Under the pieces are notes generated by a model, which was given only the letters and a program-made list of their open reading frames with translations, made no database searches and was not told where the DNA came from. From the NCBI GenBank assembly GCA_050012355.1, contig JBEKHI010000106.1, forward strand, positions 1 through 21,179: DNA of 21,179 bases, read 5' to 3'. A program made the position numbers and the translations under genes. This document shows, one piece after another, positions 5,623-13,735 of the stretch. Origin of the DNA: JBEKHI01 sp050012355 (GTDB lineage: Bacteria; Actinomycetota; Actinomycetes; Streptosporangiales; Streptosporangiaceae). The number at the start of each line of letters is the position of its first letter. The stretch's first letter is position 1.

Positions 5623-7145
5623 TGCTCGCCGCCCGGACCAGTCTGCCGCTCCGCGGTCACCGCGGTTTCTTGTGGCCAAAACGGCGGTGGGCCCGGCGGC
5701 CGGGTCTCCGGCGGCGGCCGGCTGATAACCCACGTGTCCTTGGAGCCCCCGCCCTGGGACGAGTTCACCACCAGCTCACCCTCCGGGAGGGCGACGCGGG
5801 TGAGTCCGCCGGGCAGCGTCCACACGTCGTTCCCGTCGTTGACGGCGAACGGGCGCAGGTCGATGTGCCTGGGCGCGAGTTGCTCGCCAATCAGCACCGG
5901 CGACGTGGACAGCGCGACCGGGCGCTGCGCCATCCAGCCACGCGGGTCGGCGACGACCCGTGCGCAGACCGCGCTGAGCTCGGCTTCGGTGGCGCGCGGC
6001 CCGATGACGATGCCCGCGCCGCCCGCCCCGTCCACCGGTTTGAAGACCAGCTCGGCGGCGGAGCCGATCGCCCAGTCCAGCACGTCGGGATCGTCGAGCC
6101 GGTAGGACTCGACGTTCGGCAGCAGCGGCTCCTCGCCCAGGTAGTACCTGATCAGGTCAGGCACGTAGGTGTAGACGAGCTTGTCGTCGGCGACGCCGTT
6201 GCCGACCGCGTTGGCGATCGTCACGTTTCCCGCGCGGGCCGCGTTGATCAGCCCGGGGCAGCCGATCAGCGAATCGGGCCTGAAGTGCAGCGGGTCGAGG
6301 AAGTCGTCGTCCACCCGCCGGTAGATGACGTCCACGACGCGGCGGCCATGGGTGGTGTGCACGTAGACCCGGTTCCGTGAGCAGTACAGGTCACGGCCCT
6401 CGACCAGCTCGACCCCCATCAACCGGGCCAGCAGCGTGTGCTCGAAGTAGGCCGCGTTGTGCACGCCAGGGGTGAGCACGACGACGAACGGGTCGGACGC
6501 TCCATGGGGCGCGGACGCCCGCAGCGCGGCCAGCAACCGGGACGGGTACTCGTCGACGGCGTGCACGGTCTGCTCGGCGAACAGCGCCGGGAAGATCCGG
6601 CTCATCGCGAGCCGGTTCTCGATCACGTAGCTGACGCCCGACGGCACCCGCACGTTGTCCTCGAGCACCCGGATCCGGCCGTCCTCGTCGCGGATGAGAT
6701 CGATTCCCGCGACGTGCACCCGCACGCCGTTCGGCGCGACGATGCCCGCCACTTCACGGCGGAACCTGGGCGAAGTGGTCAGCAGCCGCCACGGCACCAC
6801 CCCGTCGTCGAACGCGCGGCACGGGCCGTACACGTCGGCGAGGAACGCCTCGAGCGTCCGGACCCGCTGCCGCACGCCCCGCGCGATCAGGTCCCATTCG
6901 GCCGCGTCGATCACCCGGGGAATCAGATCGAGCGGAAACGGCCGCTCCTCCCCCGCGAAGTCGTAGGTCACGCCCCGGTCCGTGAACACCCGCGCGAGCT
7001 GGTCGGCGCGGAACCGCAGCTCGGTGGGGTCCATCGGCTGCATGACCGACACCAGCGACTCGTATGGGGCCCGGGGTCTACCCGAGGCCGCGAACATCTC
7101 GTCCCACGCCTCGGCCAGCCGGTACCCGTCGAAAATGTCCGCCAC
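5619..7145 (-). CDS. Circularly permuted ATP-grasp amidoligase
   Basis: Predicted ATP-dependent carboxylate-amine or peptide ligase, 508 aa from the GTG at 7145. Visible blocks are IFDGYRLAEAWDEMF (4-18), DRGVTYDFAGEERPFPLDLI (56-75), LEDNVRVPSGVSYVIENR (161-178), TPGVHNAAYFEHTLLARLMG (225-244) and DVIYRRVDDDFLDPL (272-286). These are followed by NAVGNGVADDKLVYTY (312-327), the nucleotide-binding FKPVDGAGGAGIVIG (368-382), and DLRPFAV...LPGGLTRVA (429-452). This is the usual order for the DUF404/DUF407 family. The C-terminal 35 residues are Pro/Gly-rich and poorly conserved. The GTG start is chosen because conserved sequence begins there; no good ribosome-binding site precedes it, and an ATG at 7253 would overlap aroE. 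Heads the ATP-grasp/alpha-E/transglutaminase operon. Confidence 0.9.
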   Translation of the reverse strand: MADIFDGYRLAEAWDEMFAASGRPRAPYESLVSVMQPMDPTELRFRADQLARVFTDRGVTYDFAGEERPFPLDLIPRVIDAAEWDLIARGVRQRVRTLEAFLADVYGPCRAFDDGVVPWRLLTTSPRFRREVAGIVAPNGVRVHVAGIDLIRDEDGRIRVLEDNVRVPSGVSYVIENRLAMSRIFPALFAEQTVHAVDEYPSRLLAALRASAPHGASDPFVVVLTPGVHNAAYFEHTLLARLMGVELVEGRDLYCSRNRVYVHTTHGRRVVDVIYRRVDDDFLDPLHFRPDSLIGCPGLINAARAGNVTIANAVGNGVADDKLVYTYVPDLIRYYLGEEPLLPNVESYRLDDPDVLDWAIGSAAELVFKPVDGAGGAGIVIGPRATEAELSAVCARVVADPRGWMAQRPVALSTSPVLIGEQLAPRHIDLRPFAVNDGNDVWTLPGGLTRVALPEGELVVNSSQGGGSKDTWVISRPPPETRPPGPPPFWPQETAVTAERQTGPGGEQ

Positions 7146-7191
7146 GACCGAAGCGTAAAACCGGGATGTTCCAGCCTCATTACGCCATGTT

Positions 7192-8013
7192 TCACGAGTT
7201 GTCCGGTATGTCGTCAGCAAGCGCGCGTTCACCAGCGGCCCGCATGACCTCAACCGGCGCGTCTCGTCCCGTCATCAGCTCCACCTGCTCGGCCGCTTGG
7301 TGCAGCAGCATCGCGAAACCGCTGACCACGGTCACCCCGGCAGCAGCCGAGGCGGCGGCCAGCGGGGTCGGCCACGAGGCGTACACCACGTCCATAACGG
7401 CGGCCGGCGCCAGCGCCGACGCCCGCACCTGACCGGCGTACTTGTCGGCGGCGCCAGCCGGGAGGGTGGAGATGAGCAGTCCCGGGGCGGGACGCGGGGT
7501 GTCCGTCAGCCGCACGGTGAACCCCAGGCTCTCGGCGGCCGCCAGCAGGGCCACGGCCCGCTGCGGGGCGCGGACCACGACATCCGCCCGGCTGACACCA
7601 AGCTGGCTCAGCGCCGCGACCGTCGAACAGGCGGTCGCGCCGGCCCCGAGGATCGTCACGTCACCGGACGGCTTGACGTCCGCCTCGGCCAGCGCGGTGA
7701 CGATGCCAGGCACGTCGGTGTTATACCCCCAGCGCTGCCCGTCGCGGAAGACCATGGTGTTGGCCCCGCCGGTGGTCACCGCCCCCGGGTCGGCGTGGTC
7801 AAGCAACGTCAGCGCCGTGCGCTTCAGCGGCATGGTCAGCGACAGGCCCGCCCAGTCCGGCCCGCAGGAGGCGACGAACGACGGCAACTCGGACTCGGCA
7901 CACTCGATGGCCGTATACGACCAGTCCGCCAGCCCGAGCGCCCGATACGCGGCCAGGTGCAGCGCCGGAGACAGCGAGTGCGCGATCGGCTTTCCGAGTA
8001 CGGCTGCTCTCAT
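7192..8013 (-). CDS. aroE: Shikimate dehydrogenase
   Basis: Reduces 3-dehydroshikimate to shikimate with NADPH in aromatic amino-acid synthesis. The 273-aa protein has shikimate-binding Ser13 and Ser15 (AHSLSPALH), catalytic Lys64 (LSLTMPLKRTA), Asn85 (GGANTMVF) and catalytic Asp100 (GYNTD). The Rossmann loop GAGATA is at 123-128, and SGFAMLLHQAAEQ sits near the C-terminus. The usual NRT after the second Rossmann strand reads RAP (148-150). The ATG at 8013 gives the family length; the frame extends to 8070 but those residues are unconserved. It follows mltG as in other actinobacteria, but a strong hairpin separates them, so it may have its own promoter. The ATP-grasp gene follows after about 46 nt instead of the more usual aroC. 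Confidence 0.94.
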   Translation of the reverse strand: MRAAVLGKPIAHSLSPALHLAAYRALGLADWSYTAIECAESELPSFVASCGPDWAGLSLTMPLKRTALTLLDHADPGAVTTGGANTMVFRDGQRWGYNTDVPGIVTALAEADVKPSGDVTILGAGATACSTVAALSQLGVSRADVVVRAPQRAVALLAAAESLGFTVRLTDTPRPAPGLLISTLPAGAADKYAGQVRASALAPAAVMDVVYASWPTPLAAASAAAGVTVVSGFAMLLHQAAEQVELMTGRDAPVEVMRAAGERALADDIPDNS

Positions 8014-8109
8014 GCACGCCGAGCCTAGCGCACCCAGGCCCTGTTCAACCGCGCCGTAACCCGTCCACATGGCCCACGCCCGTCAGACCTGGCGCTTCAA
8101 GCCCCGACA

Positions 8110-8165
8110 CCCCGTGGATGTCCCATCGCTAGCGGTATAGCGCCAGCGATGGGACATCCACGGGG
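8110..8165. repeat. Palindromic repeat, copy B / probable terminator after mltG
   Basis: Inverted repeat with 25-nt arms 8110-8134 and 8141-8165 and a six-base loop GTATAG. It is perfect except for one position that mismatches on the plus strand and becomes a G-U pair in the minus-strand transcript. It begins 12 nt after the mltG stop and ends about 100 nt before aroE. There is no T-run, as is common for actinobacterial hairpin terminators. Its inner part matches the element at 2378-2421 at about 30 of 36 positions, so it belongs to a repeat family rather than being a unique terminator. Confidence 0.85.
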
Positions 8166-8177
8166 CGGGCGGGGGCG

Positions 8178-9920
8178 CTACTGGTTGCCGATGGGGTTGG
8201 CGGAGAAGGTTGAGTGGCCGTTCGCGACGATGAAGTACAGCCAGTTGCCCGACGCGGGGTGCAGCACGGCCTGGATCGCCGCCATGCCGGGGTTGTCGAT
8301 GGGCGTCGGCGGCAGCCCGCTGTGCAGGAAGGTGTTCCAGGGCGTGTTGATCTGCAGTTGCGTCAGGCTCGCGTCACTAGCGAACGAATTGAGACCGTAG
8401 AGCACGGTGCTGTCGAACTGGAGCTTCATCCCGTCGGCCAGCCGGTTGTCGATCACCCGGGCGATCTTCGGCATGTCGGCGTCGCTGCCGGCCTCGGCCT
8501 GGCACATCGAGGCGGCGACAATCACCTGATAGGGGGTCATGTGCTCCGCTGTCGCGCCGGCGGTGAGGTTGATTCCCTGCGTCACGGTGCTGTACTGCTT
8601 CACCATGGCTTGCAGGATCTCCAGCGCGGTCTCGTTCGGGACCACCGGGTAGGTGTCCGGGAACAGGAACCCCTCTGGTTTGCCGTCGGCGTAGGACGGC
8701 AGGCCGAGCGCGGGGTTCTTGATGGCCGCCTCGTACTGGCTGAGCGGGAACTTGGTGTGCTCGCCGAGCAGCTTGAGCACTGAGTCGACCCGCAGCCCCT
8801 CCGGGAAGCGCAGGAAGCTCTCCACCACGTTCTTCGGGTTGACCAGGATGGCGTAGGCCTGGCTCGCCTGCATGTGATGGTGCAGTACGAAATAGCCGGC
8901 TTCCATCTGCCCGCTGCCCTTGTACGCCTCGGCGGCGAGCACGAACGCGCGCGAGCTGGCCACCACGCCAAGGGACTCCAGTTCCGGAGCGAGCGAGATC
9001 GCGGTCGCGCCGCTGGGCACCTGGACCGTGACGTTGCCGGTCCCCGAGCCGGCGTAGTCGGCCGGGTGGTACTTGTTCGTGTAGTAGTTGAAGCCGAAAT
9101 ATCCCGCCGCGCCGAGCGGGATCACGATCAAGAGCACCGCGATAATGGGCGCCAGCCGACGGAACCGGTGGCGCTTGCGCGGGCGGTCCTCGGTGTCCTC
9201 ATCGTCGTCGTCGTACGGGAGAAAGCCCTCCTCGTCGCCGCCGCCTGGGTACCAGCCGCGCGGGCCGCTCTCGGTCCCGTCCTGCCAGCCGGGCCCGCCA
9301 CCACCCGGATGCGGCATCTGCCGCTGCGGACCGCTGTTCGTGAACGGCCCCTGGCCGGGAGCGCCGGCGAACGGCGCTTGCTGCTGCGGGTCGGTGCCAC
9401 CACCTGGCCATGCCTGCTGCTGTTGGGGCGGCGGCGGTTGTGACCCTGGCCCGCCTGGCCGCGGCTGCTGGGCACCCGGCCGCCTGGACTGGCGCTGCGG
9501 GCCGGTAGCTCCCGGCCACGGCTGCTGCGGCTGAGGGCCGCTCGGGCCCGGCCATGGCTGCTGCTGTGGCCCGTTACCGCCAGGCCGCCGCGGCCGCCCG
9601 GCCGGAGCTTGGCCTGGCCCTTGGCCGCCAGGCGCCGGACCACCAGGCACCGGACCACCAGGCAACTGTCCGCCAGGACCGCCGGGCGCTGGCGCGGGCC
9701 TGCGGGGCTGCCGCGGCTGCTGGCCGTCGTCCTGCCACTGGCCATCCTGCTGCCACTGGCCGGGCTGAGGCTGGCCAGGCTGGCCCTGAGCTGGCTGACC
9801 CTGACCAGGCTGGGGCTGGCCAGGCTGACGCTGAGGAGCACGGCGGCCGTAGTACGGAGGGACCCGGCCGCGGGTCCGTTGACCGTCTGTGGGGCCCGAA
9901 TCGTCGTAGCGACCGCTCAT
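8178..9920 (-). CDS. mltG: Endolytic murein transglycosylase MltG with long disordered N-terminus
   Basis: Membrane-bound lytic transglycosylase (YceG family) that cuts nascent glycan strands. The 580-aa product has a cytoplasmic Pro/Gln/Gly-rich low-complexity stretch (about 1-230), an acidic run (237-245), a basic stretch (246-255), one membrane helix (about 257-278) and an extracellular catalytic domain. Typical motifs are PEGFLFPDTY (415-424), SMCQAEAG with probable catalytic Glu476, KIARVIDNRL (485-494), QFDSTVLYGL (501-510) and NTPWNTFLHSGLPPTPIDNPG (525-545). The first Glu of the E. coli VEKE motif is Gln here, as in some other actinobacteria. The end is short, stopping soon after GHSTF. 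The ATG overlaps the ruvX stop (ATGA). The N-terminal extension is at least twice as long as I would expect. Confidence 0.93.
   Translation of the reverse strand: MSGRYDDSGPTDGQRTRGRVPPYYGRRAPQRQPGQPQPGQGQPAQGQPGQPQPGQWQQDGQWQDDGQQPRQPRRPAPAPGGPGGQLPGGPVPGGPAPGGQGPGQAPAGRPRRPGGNGPQQQPWPGPSGPQPQQPWPGATGPQRQSRRPGAQQPRPGGPGSQPPPPQQQQAWPGGGTDPQQQAPFAGAPGQGPFTNSGPQRQMPHPGGGGPGWQDGTESGPRGWYPGGGDEEGFLPYDDDDEDTEDRPRKRHRFRRLAPIIAVLLIVIPLGAAGYFGFNYYTNKYHPADYAGSGTGNVTVQVPSGATAISLAPELESLGVVASSRAFVLAAEAYKGSGQMEAGYFVLHHHMQASQAYAILVNPKNVVESFLRFPEGLRVDSVLKLLGEHTKFPLSQYEAAIKNPALGLPSYADGKPEGFLFPDTYPVVPNETALEILQAMVKQYSTVTQGINLTAGATAEHMTPYQVIVAASMCQAEAGSDADMPKIARVIDNRLADGMKLQFDSTVLYGLNSFASDASLTQLQINTPWNTFLHSGLPPTPIDNPGMAAIQAVLHPASGNWLYFIVANGHSTFSANPIGNQ
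9637..9666. repeat. Two 15-bp tandem repeats within mltG
   Basis: GGACCACCAGGCACC followed directly by GGACCACCAGGCAAC on the plus strand, coding for Gly/Pro-rich VPGGP-type repeats of the MltG N-terminus. The neighbouring stretch about 9755-9840 carries further degenerate CCAGGCTGG-type repeats (QPGQ units). The length is a multiple of three, so copy-number change would keep the frame. Confidence 0.7.
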
Positions 9921-10414
9921 ACGTCTGTTGTTCCCCCGATCGGGCCAACCAGCTCACCTGGCGGACGACCGGACGCTCGTTCGGCATCCAGGGCGGACTG
10001 CAGCAGCACAGCGGCGGCCGCCGCGTCGACGATCTCCCTGCGTGCCTTCGCGTCCCGGCCGCCGGCCCGCAGCGCGCCGTGGGCGGTGGTCGTCGTGAAA
10101 CGTTCATCGACCAGCCGGACAGGGATCGGGGCCAGCTTCGTCGCGAGGCGGCCCGCGAACTCGCGCGCGACCGCGGCGGCGGCGCCTTCCCGTCCGGACA
10201 GCGACGTGGGCAGCCCGACGATCACCTCGACGGCCTCTTCCTCGCGGACGAGGGCGGCGAGCTGCCTCAGGTCGCCCTTGCCTCGCCGGACGGAGGTGAG
10301 CGGCGAGGCCAGTACGCCCGCTGGGTCACACCGCGCGATGCCTATCCGAACCGAGCCCGGATCGACGCCGATGCGTATACCGCTCCTCACCTGCGTCTCG
10401 GCCCGCGCGAACAT
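9917..10414 (-). CDS. ruvX: YqgF/RuvX-family RNase H-fold nuclease (pre-16S rRNA processing)
   Basis: Also called YqgF, with a proposed role in maturing the 5' end of 16S rRNA and an older label of putative Holliday-junction resolvase. The 165-aa product has the three acidic sites of the RNase H-like fold: Asp18 (GVDPGSVRIGIA), Glu104 (VDERFTT) and Asp130 (IVDAAAA). VGLP lies at 67-70. The ATG is at 10414, nine bases after the alaS stop, and the stop overlaps mltG (ATGA). alaS-ruvX-mltG is the conserved actinobacterial order. The C-terminal ~20 residues (RASGRPPGELVGPIGG) are unconserved. Confidence 0.94.
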   Translation of the reverse strand: MFARAETQVRSGIRIGVDPGSVRIGIARCDPAGVLASPLTSVRRGKGDLRQLAALVREEEAVEVIVGLPTSLSGREGAAAAVAREFAGRLATKLAPIPVRLVDERFTTTTAHGALRAGGRDAKARREIVDAAAAAVLLQSALDAERASGRPPGELVGPIGGTTDV

Positions 10415-10423
10415 GGGACCACG

Positions 10424-13138
10424 TTACCCGCCCGAGCGCGCCCTGTCCCGCAAAGAGCCACGAACCACCTCAAATGCCGCATCCACCACATGCGCCTCGG
10501 GATTGGCCGCTCCGCCGCCCTGCGCGATGTCCGGCTTGCCGCCGCCACCGCCGCCGAGCGCCTTCGCCGCCGCGCTCACCAGCTGGCCGGCGACGAGCCC
10601 GTAACCGCGCGCCGCCTCGTTGACCGCGATGACCACAACAGGACGATCCGCGGGGACGCCGGTCACCATGACCACGGCCGGCTGCAGCGCGGGCAGCCGG
10701 CCCCGGGTGTCCAGGGCGAGCTTGCGCACGCTGTCCGCGTCGGTGCCGTCCGGGGCTCGATGCGCCACGAAGGCGACCCCGCCGATGTTCTCGGCGCTCT
10801 TGGCGATGTCGCCAGCTGCCTTGAGCAGCTCGGCGGAACGCAGCTTGTTCAGCTCGCGCTCGGCGTCGCGCACCCTCGTCACCAGGTCGGAGACCCGCTC
10901 CGGCAGTTCCTCCGGCCGAGCCTTGAGTTGCTCGCCGAGCTGACTGACCAGCACCGACTCCTTGGCGAGGAACCGGAACGCGTCGATACCCACCAGGGCT
11001 TCCACCCGGCGGATACCCGACCCGATGGACTGCTCCCGCAGCAGCTTGACCAGCCCGAGCTGACCGGAGCGCAGCACGTGGGTGCCGCCGCACAGCTCAC
11101 GGGAGTACTCGCCGACCTCGACGACCCGGACCTCGTTCCCGTACTTCTCGCCGAACAGCGCGAGCGCGCCCATCGCGCGGGCCTCGTCGATCGAGGTGTG
11201 GAAGGCGCGCACCTGCAGGTCACCGACCAGCACCGCGTTGACCTCGTCCTCGATCTCGGACAGCACCGACGCGGGAACGGAGCCCATCGCGGTGAAGTCG
11301 AACCGCAGCCGACCAGGCGAGTTCTCAGAACCGGCCTGAGCCGCGGAGTCCCCGAGGGCTCCGCGCAGCGCCCGGTGTACCAAGTGGGTGGCTGTGTGGG
11401 ACCGGGAGATCGCGCGACGGCGTTCTGCGTCAATGGAAGCGTACGCTTGCGCGCCGCTGACTACCTCGCCGCTGCGTACGGTGCCCCGGTGCACGACCAG
11501 GCCGGGAAGCGGCGTCTGGACATCGAAGATCTCGATCGCGGCGCCGTCGGTGCGGATGACGCCTTGGTCGGGAAGCTGGCCGCCGCCCTCGGCGTAGAAC
11601 GGGGTGCGGTCAAGCACCACCGCCACGTCCTGCCCGGCCGAGGCGGACGGGATCTGCGCACCGTCGGCGTTGAGCAGCCCGGTGATGGTCGCCTCGCCCT
11701 CGGCGCTGTCGTAGCCGGTGAACGTAACCCGGCCCGACTGCTCGAGCAGCGTCGCGTAGACGGAGATGTCCGCGTTGCCGGTCTTCTTCTCCTTGGCGTC
11801 CTTCTTGGCCCGCTGGCGCTGCTCCCCCATCAGCCGCCGGAAGCCCTCCTCATCGACGGACAGGCCCTGTTCGGCCGCCATCTCCAGAGTCAGGTCGATC
11901 GGGAAGCCATAGGTGTCGTGCAGCTGGAACGCCTGCGAGCCGGATAGCGTCGCCTGCTGTTTGCGCCTGGTCTCCTCGACGGCGGCGTCGAAGATCGCGG
12001 TGCCGGTACGCAGCGTGCCGCTGAACGCCTCCTCCTCGGAGTCGATCACCGTGTGGATGTTCGCCGCGTCCCGGCTGAGCTCCGGGTATAGCGGAGCCAT
12101 CGCGTCGATCGCGGCGCTGGTGAGATCGTGCAGCATGCCGCCGTTCGGGTTGCCGCCGCCGCGGTGTCCGCCCGCCAGCAGCCGCAGGTTGCGGATGGAC
12201 CGGCGCAGCACCCGGCGCAGGATGTAGCCGCCGCCCTCGTTGGACGGCAGCATGCCGTCCTCGATGAGCATCACGGCGCACCGCACGTGGTCCGCGATCA
12301 CCTTGAGCGCGATATCCGTCCGCGGGTCCGAGCCGTAGCGCTGCTCGGTGAGTTCGGCCGCCCGGTCCAGGATCTTGTAGGTGGTGTCGATCTCGTAGAT
12401 GTTGTCGACACCCTGCAGCAGGCTGGCCATCCGCTCCAGGCCCATGCCGGTGTCCACGTTCCGCTGCGGCAGCGGACCGACGATGTCGAAGTCTTCCTTG
12501 GACCTGACGCTTCCGAGGTCGTCCTGCATGAAGACCAGGTTCCAGACCTCCAGGTACCGGTCCTCGTCGGCCTCCGGGCCGCCCTCGCGCCCGTACTCGG
12601 GACCGCGGTCGTAGTAGATCTCGCTGCACGGTCCGCCCGGGCCAGGGACACCCATGTGCCAGTAGTTGTCGGACAGCCCGCGGCGCTGGATGCGGCTGGG
12701 GTCGACGCCGATCTCGTCCCGCCAGATGGCGTACGCCTCGTCGTCGCCGTGCAGCACCGTCGCCCAGAGCTTGCTCTCCGGGAAGCCGAAGCCGCCATCG
12801 CGCTCGGACCGGGTCAGCAGCTCCCAGGCGAACTGGATGGCGCCTTCCTTGAAGTAGTCGCCGAACGACCAGTTCCCGAGCATCTGGAAGAACGTCGCGT
12901 GCCTGGTCGTCCGGCCGACTTCCTCGATGTCGAGGGTGCGGACGCACTTCTGCACGTCGGCCGCCCGCTTGTAGGGCGGGGTCTGCTGGCCGAGCAGGTA
13001 AGGCTTGAACGGCTGCATTCCGGCGACGACGAACAGCAAGGTTGGATCGTCGGCCACCAGGCTGGCGCTGGGCACGATGGTGTGCCCTTGCGTCTCCATG
13101 TACGCCAGGAAGCGCCGCGCGATCTCAGCCGACTCCAT
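10424..13138 (-). CDS. alaS: Alanyl-tRNA synthetase
   Basis: Charges tRNA-Ala and edits mischarged Ser/Gly. The class II catalytic domain spans about residues 1-260, with FFQMLGNWSFGDYFKEGAIQ, GPGGPCSEIYYD and VDTGMGLERMASLLQG. A tRNA-recognition helical region (ALKVIADHVRCAVMLIEDG) follows, then an editing domain with zinc ligands SHTATHLVH and ELCGGTHV. It ends in a Gly-rich DHHA1/C-Ala domain with GGGGGGKPDIAQGGG. The length of 904 aa is normal. Two in-frame ATGs are close together, 13144 and 13138. The second is chosen because AAAGG is seven bases upstream of it but only one base from the first. The start overlaps the end of the small membrane protein gene by 14 nt. Confidence 0.97.
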   Translation of the reverse strand: MESAEIARRFLAYMETQGHTIVPSASLVADDPTLLFVVAGMQPFKPYLLGQQTPPYKRAADVQKCVRTLDIEEVGRTTRHATFFQMLGNWSFGDYFKEGAIQFAWELLTRSERDGGFGFPESKLWATVLHGDDEAYAIWRDEIGVDPSRIQRRGLSDNYWHMGVPGPGGPCSEIYYDRGPEYGREGGPEADEDRYLEVWNLVFMQDDLGSVRSKEDFDIVGPLPQRNVDTGMGLERMASLLQGVDNIYEIDTTYKILDRAAELTEQRYGSDPRTDIALKVIADHVRCAVMLIEDGMLPSNEGGGYILRRVLRRSIRNLRLLAGGHRGGGNPNGGMLHDLTSAAIDAMAPLYPELSRDAANIHTVIDSEEEAFSGTLRTGTAIFDAAVEETRRKQQATLSGSQAFQLHDTYGFPIDLTLEMAAEQGLSVDEEGFRRLMGEQRQRAKKDAKEKKTGNADISVYATLLEQSGRVTFTGYDSAEGEATITGLLNADGAQIPSASAGQDVAVVLDRTPFYAEGGGQLPDQGVIRTDGAAIEIFDVQTPLPGLVVHRGTVRSGEVVSGAQAYASIDAERRRAISRSHTATHLVHRALRGALGDSAAQAGSENSPGRLRFDFTAMGSVPASVLSEIEDEVNAVLVGDLQVRAFHTSIDEARAMGALALFGEKYGNEVRVVEVGEYSRELCGGTHVLRSGQLGLVKLLREQSIGSGIRRVEALVGIDAFRFLAKESVLVSQLGEQLKARPEELPERVSDLVTRVRDAERELNKLRSAELLKAAGDIAKSAENIGGVAFVAHRAPDGTDADSVRKLALDTRGRLPALQPAVVMVTGVPADRPVVVIAVNEAARGYGLVAGQLVSAAAKALGGGGGGKPDIAQGGGAANPEAHVVDAAFEVVRGSLRDRARSGG

Positions 13139-13361
13139 TCCCATGCCTTTCGTCGTCCGTTGGTGTGGTCAGGGTAGTGCTCCGCGCACGTTGCTGACGA
13201 GCGGAATATTCGTCCATGCCGTCCCGCACGTCCCGTGCGAAGCGCGCGGTCCCGCGCACCGCGCTGACCAGGCTACGGCGCTGGGCGAGCTTTTCAATGC
13301 GGCGGTATCCCGCGACCCCGGCTACCACGCCAACCGTGACCCAGAACAGACGGCGGATCAC
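13125..13361 (-). CDS. Small single-pass membrane protein (DUF6167-like)
   Basis: A 78-aa protein with an N-terminal hydrophobic helix (LFWVTVGVVAGVAGY, about 5-19), then a charged helical region (RRIEKLAQRRSLVSAVRGTA) and a polar tail. Actinobacteria commonly have such a gene between DUF948 and alaS; I recall the DUF6167 label but cannot verify it. The GTG start overlaps the upstream stop as GTGA, and its end overlaps the alaS start, so it is coupled on both sides. Function is unknown. A membrane-associated partner of the DUF948 protein is an inference from linkage only. Confidence 0.8.
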   Translation of the reverse strand: MIRRLFWVTVGVVAGVAGYRRIEKLAQRRSLVSAVRGTARFARDVRDGMDEYSARQQRARSTTLTTPTDDERHGNGVG

Positions 13362-13735
13362 CGGGTCAGCTCCGCCCGCACGGTCTTGCGATTCTTGGTG
13401 ACCGCGTACCGGACGCCGTGCGCGAACGCCGCGGCCTTGCCGGCCGGGCTGGCCGCCAGCGCGCGCCCGATCCCGGCGACCGTCTGGACCTGGCCAGCGA
13501 GCTCGGCCATCCCGTTGCCGAGCTCGTCCATCGACGCGGTCACCGCGTCGGTCCGGTCGAGCTGGGTATTCGCCCGGTCCACGGCGGCGCCCGCCCGGGT
13601 GAGGATCTCATCCCCCCTGGAGACCAGCCGCGTGGCCTGCGACAGCACCCGCGTCAGCTTGAACAGTGCCAGGATCGCCGCGAACACGAGCACGGCGAAG
13701 CTGACGGCCGCGACCATAGCGGCTACAGCGATCAT
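13358..13735 (-). CDS. DUF948 membrane protein
   Basis: A 125-aa protein with an N-terminal membrane helix (about residues 3-26, AVAAMVAAVSFAVLVFAAILAL). A long amphipathic, coiled-coil-like region follows (about 28-95, with TRAGAAVDRANTQLDRTDAV), and the C-terminus is basic. This is the DUF948 layout, also seen in general-stress proteins of the YtxG type. The ATG overlaps the rarA stop (ATGA), and the stop overlaps the next gene's GTG. No function is established. Its place between rarA and alaS is conserved in actinobacteria. Confidence 0.88.
   Translation of the reverse strand: MIAVAAMVAAVSFAVLVFAAILALFKLTRVLSQATRLVSRGDEILTRAGAAVDRANTQLDRTDAVTASMDELGNGMAELAGQVQTVAGIGRALAASPAGKAAAFAHGVRYAVTKNRKTVRAELTR

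Noticed and set aside
4933..6105. 390-aa plus-strand open frame
   Set aside because: Shadow of the alpha-E and ATP-grasp genes; Arg/Pro-rich composition with no recognisable motif.
7146..7253. Longer ATP-grasp protein starting at 7253
   Set aside because: It would overlap aroE by about 60 nt, and the added residues show no conserved family sequence. Conserved sequence begins at the GTG at 7145.
9740..9840. Short repeats resembling an array
   Set aside because: They are in-frame degenerate codons of the Pro/Gln/Gly-rich MltG tail without uniform spacers, so not CRISPR.
9554..11947. 797-aa open frame on the plus strand
   Set aside because: Antisense to mltG, ruvX and alaS, which all have clear family motifs. 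The frame is open because of high-GC third-position bias and has no domain of its own.
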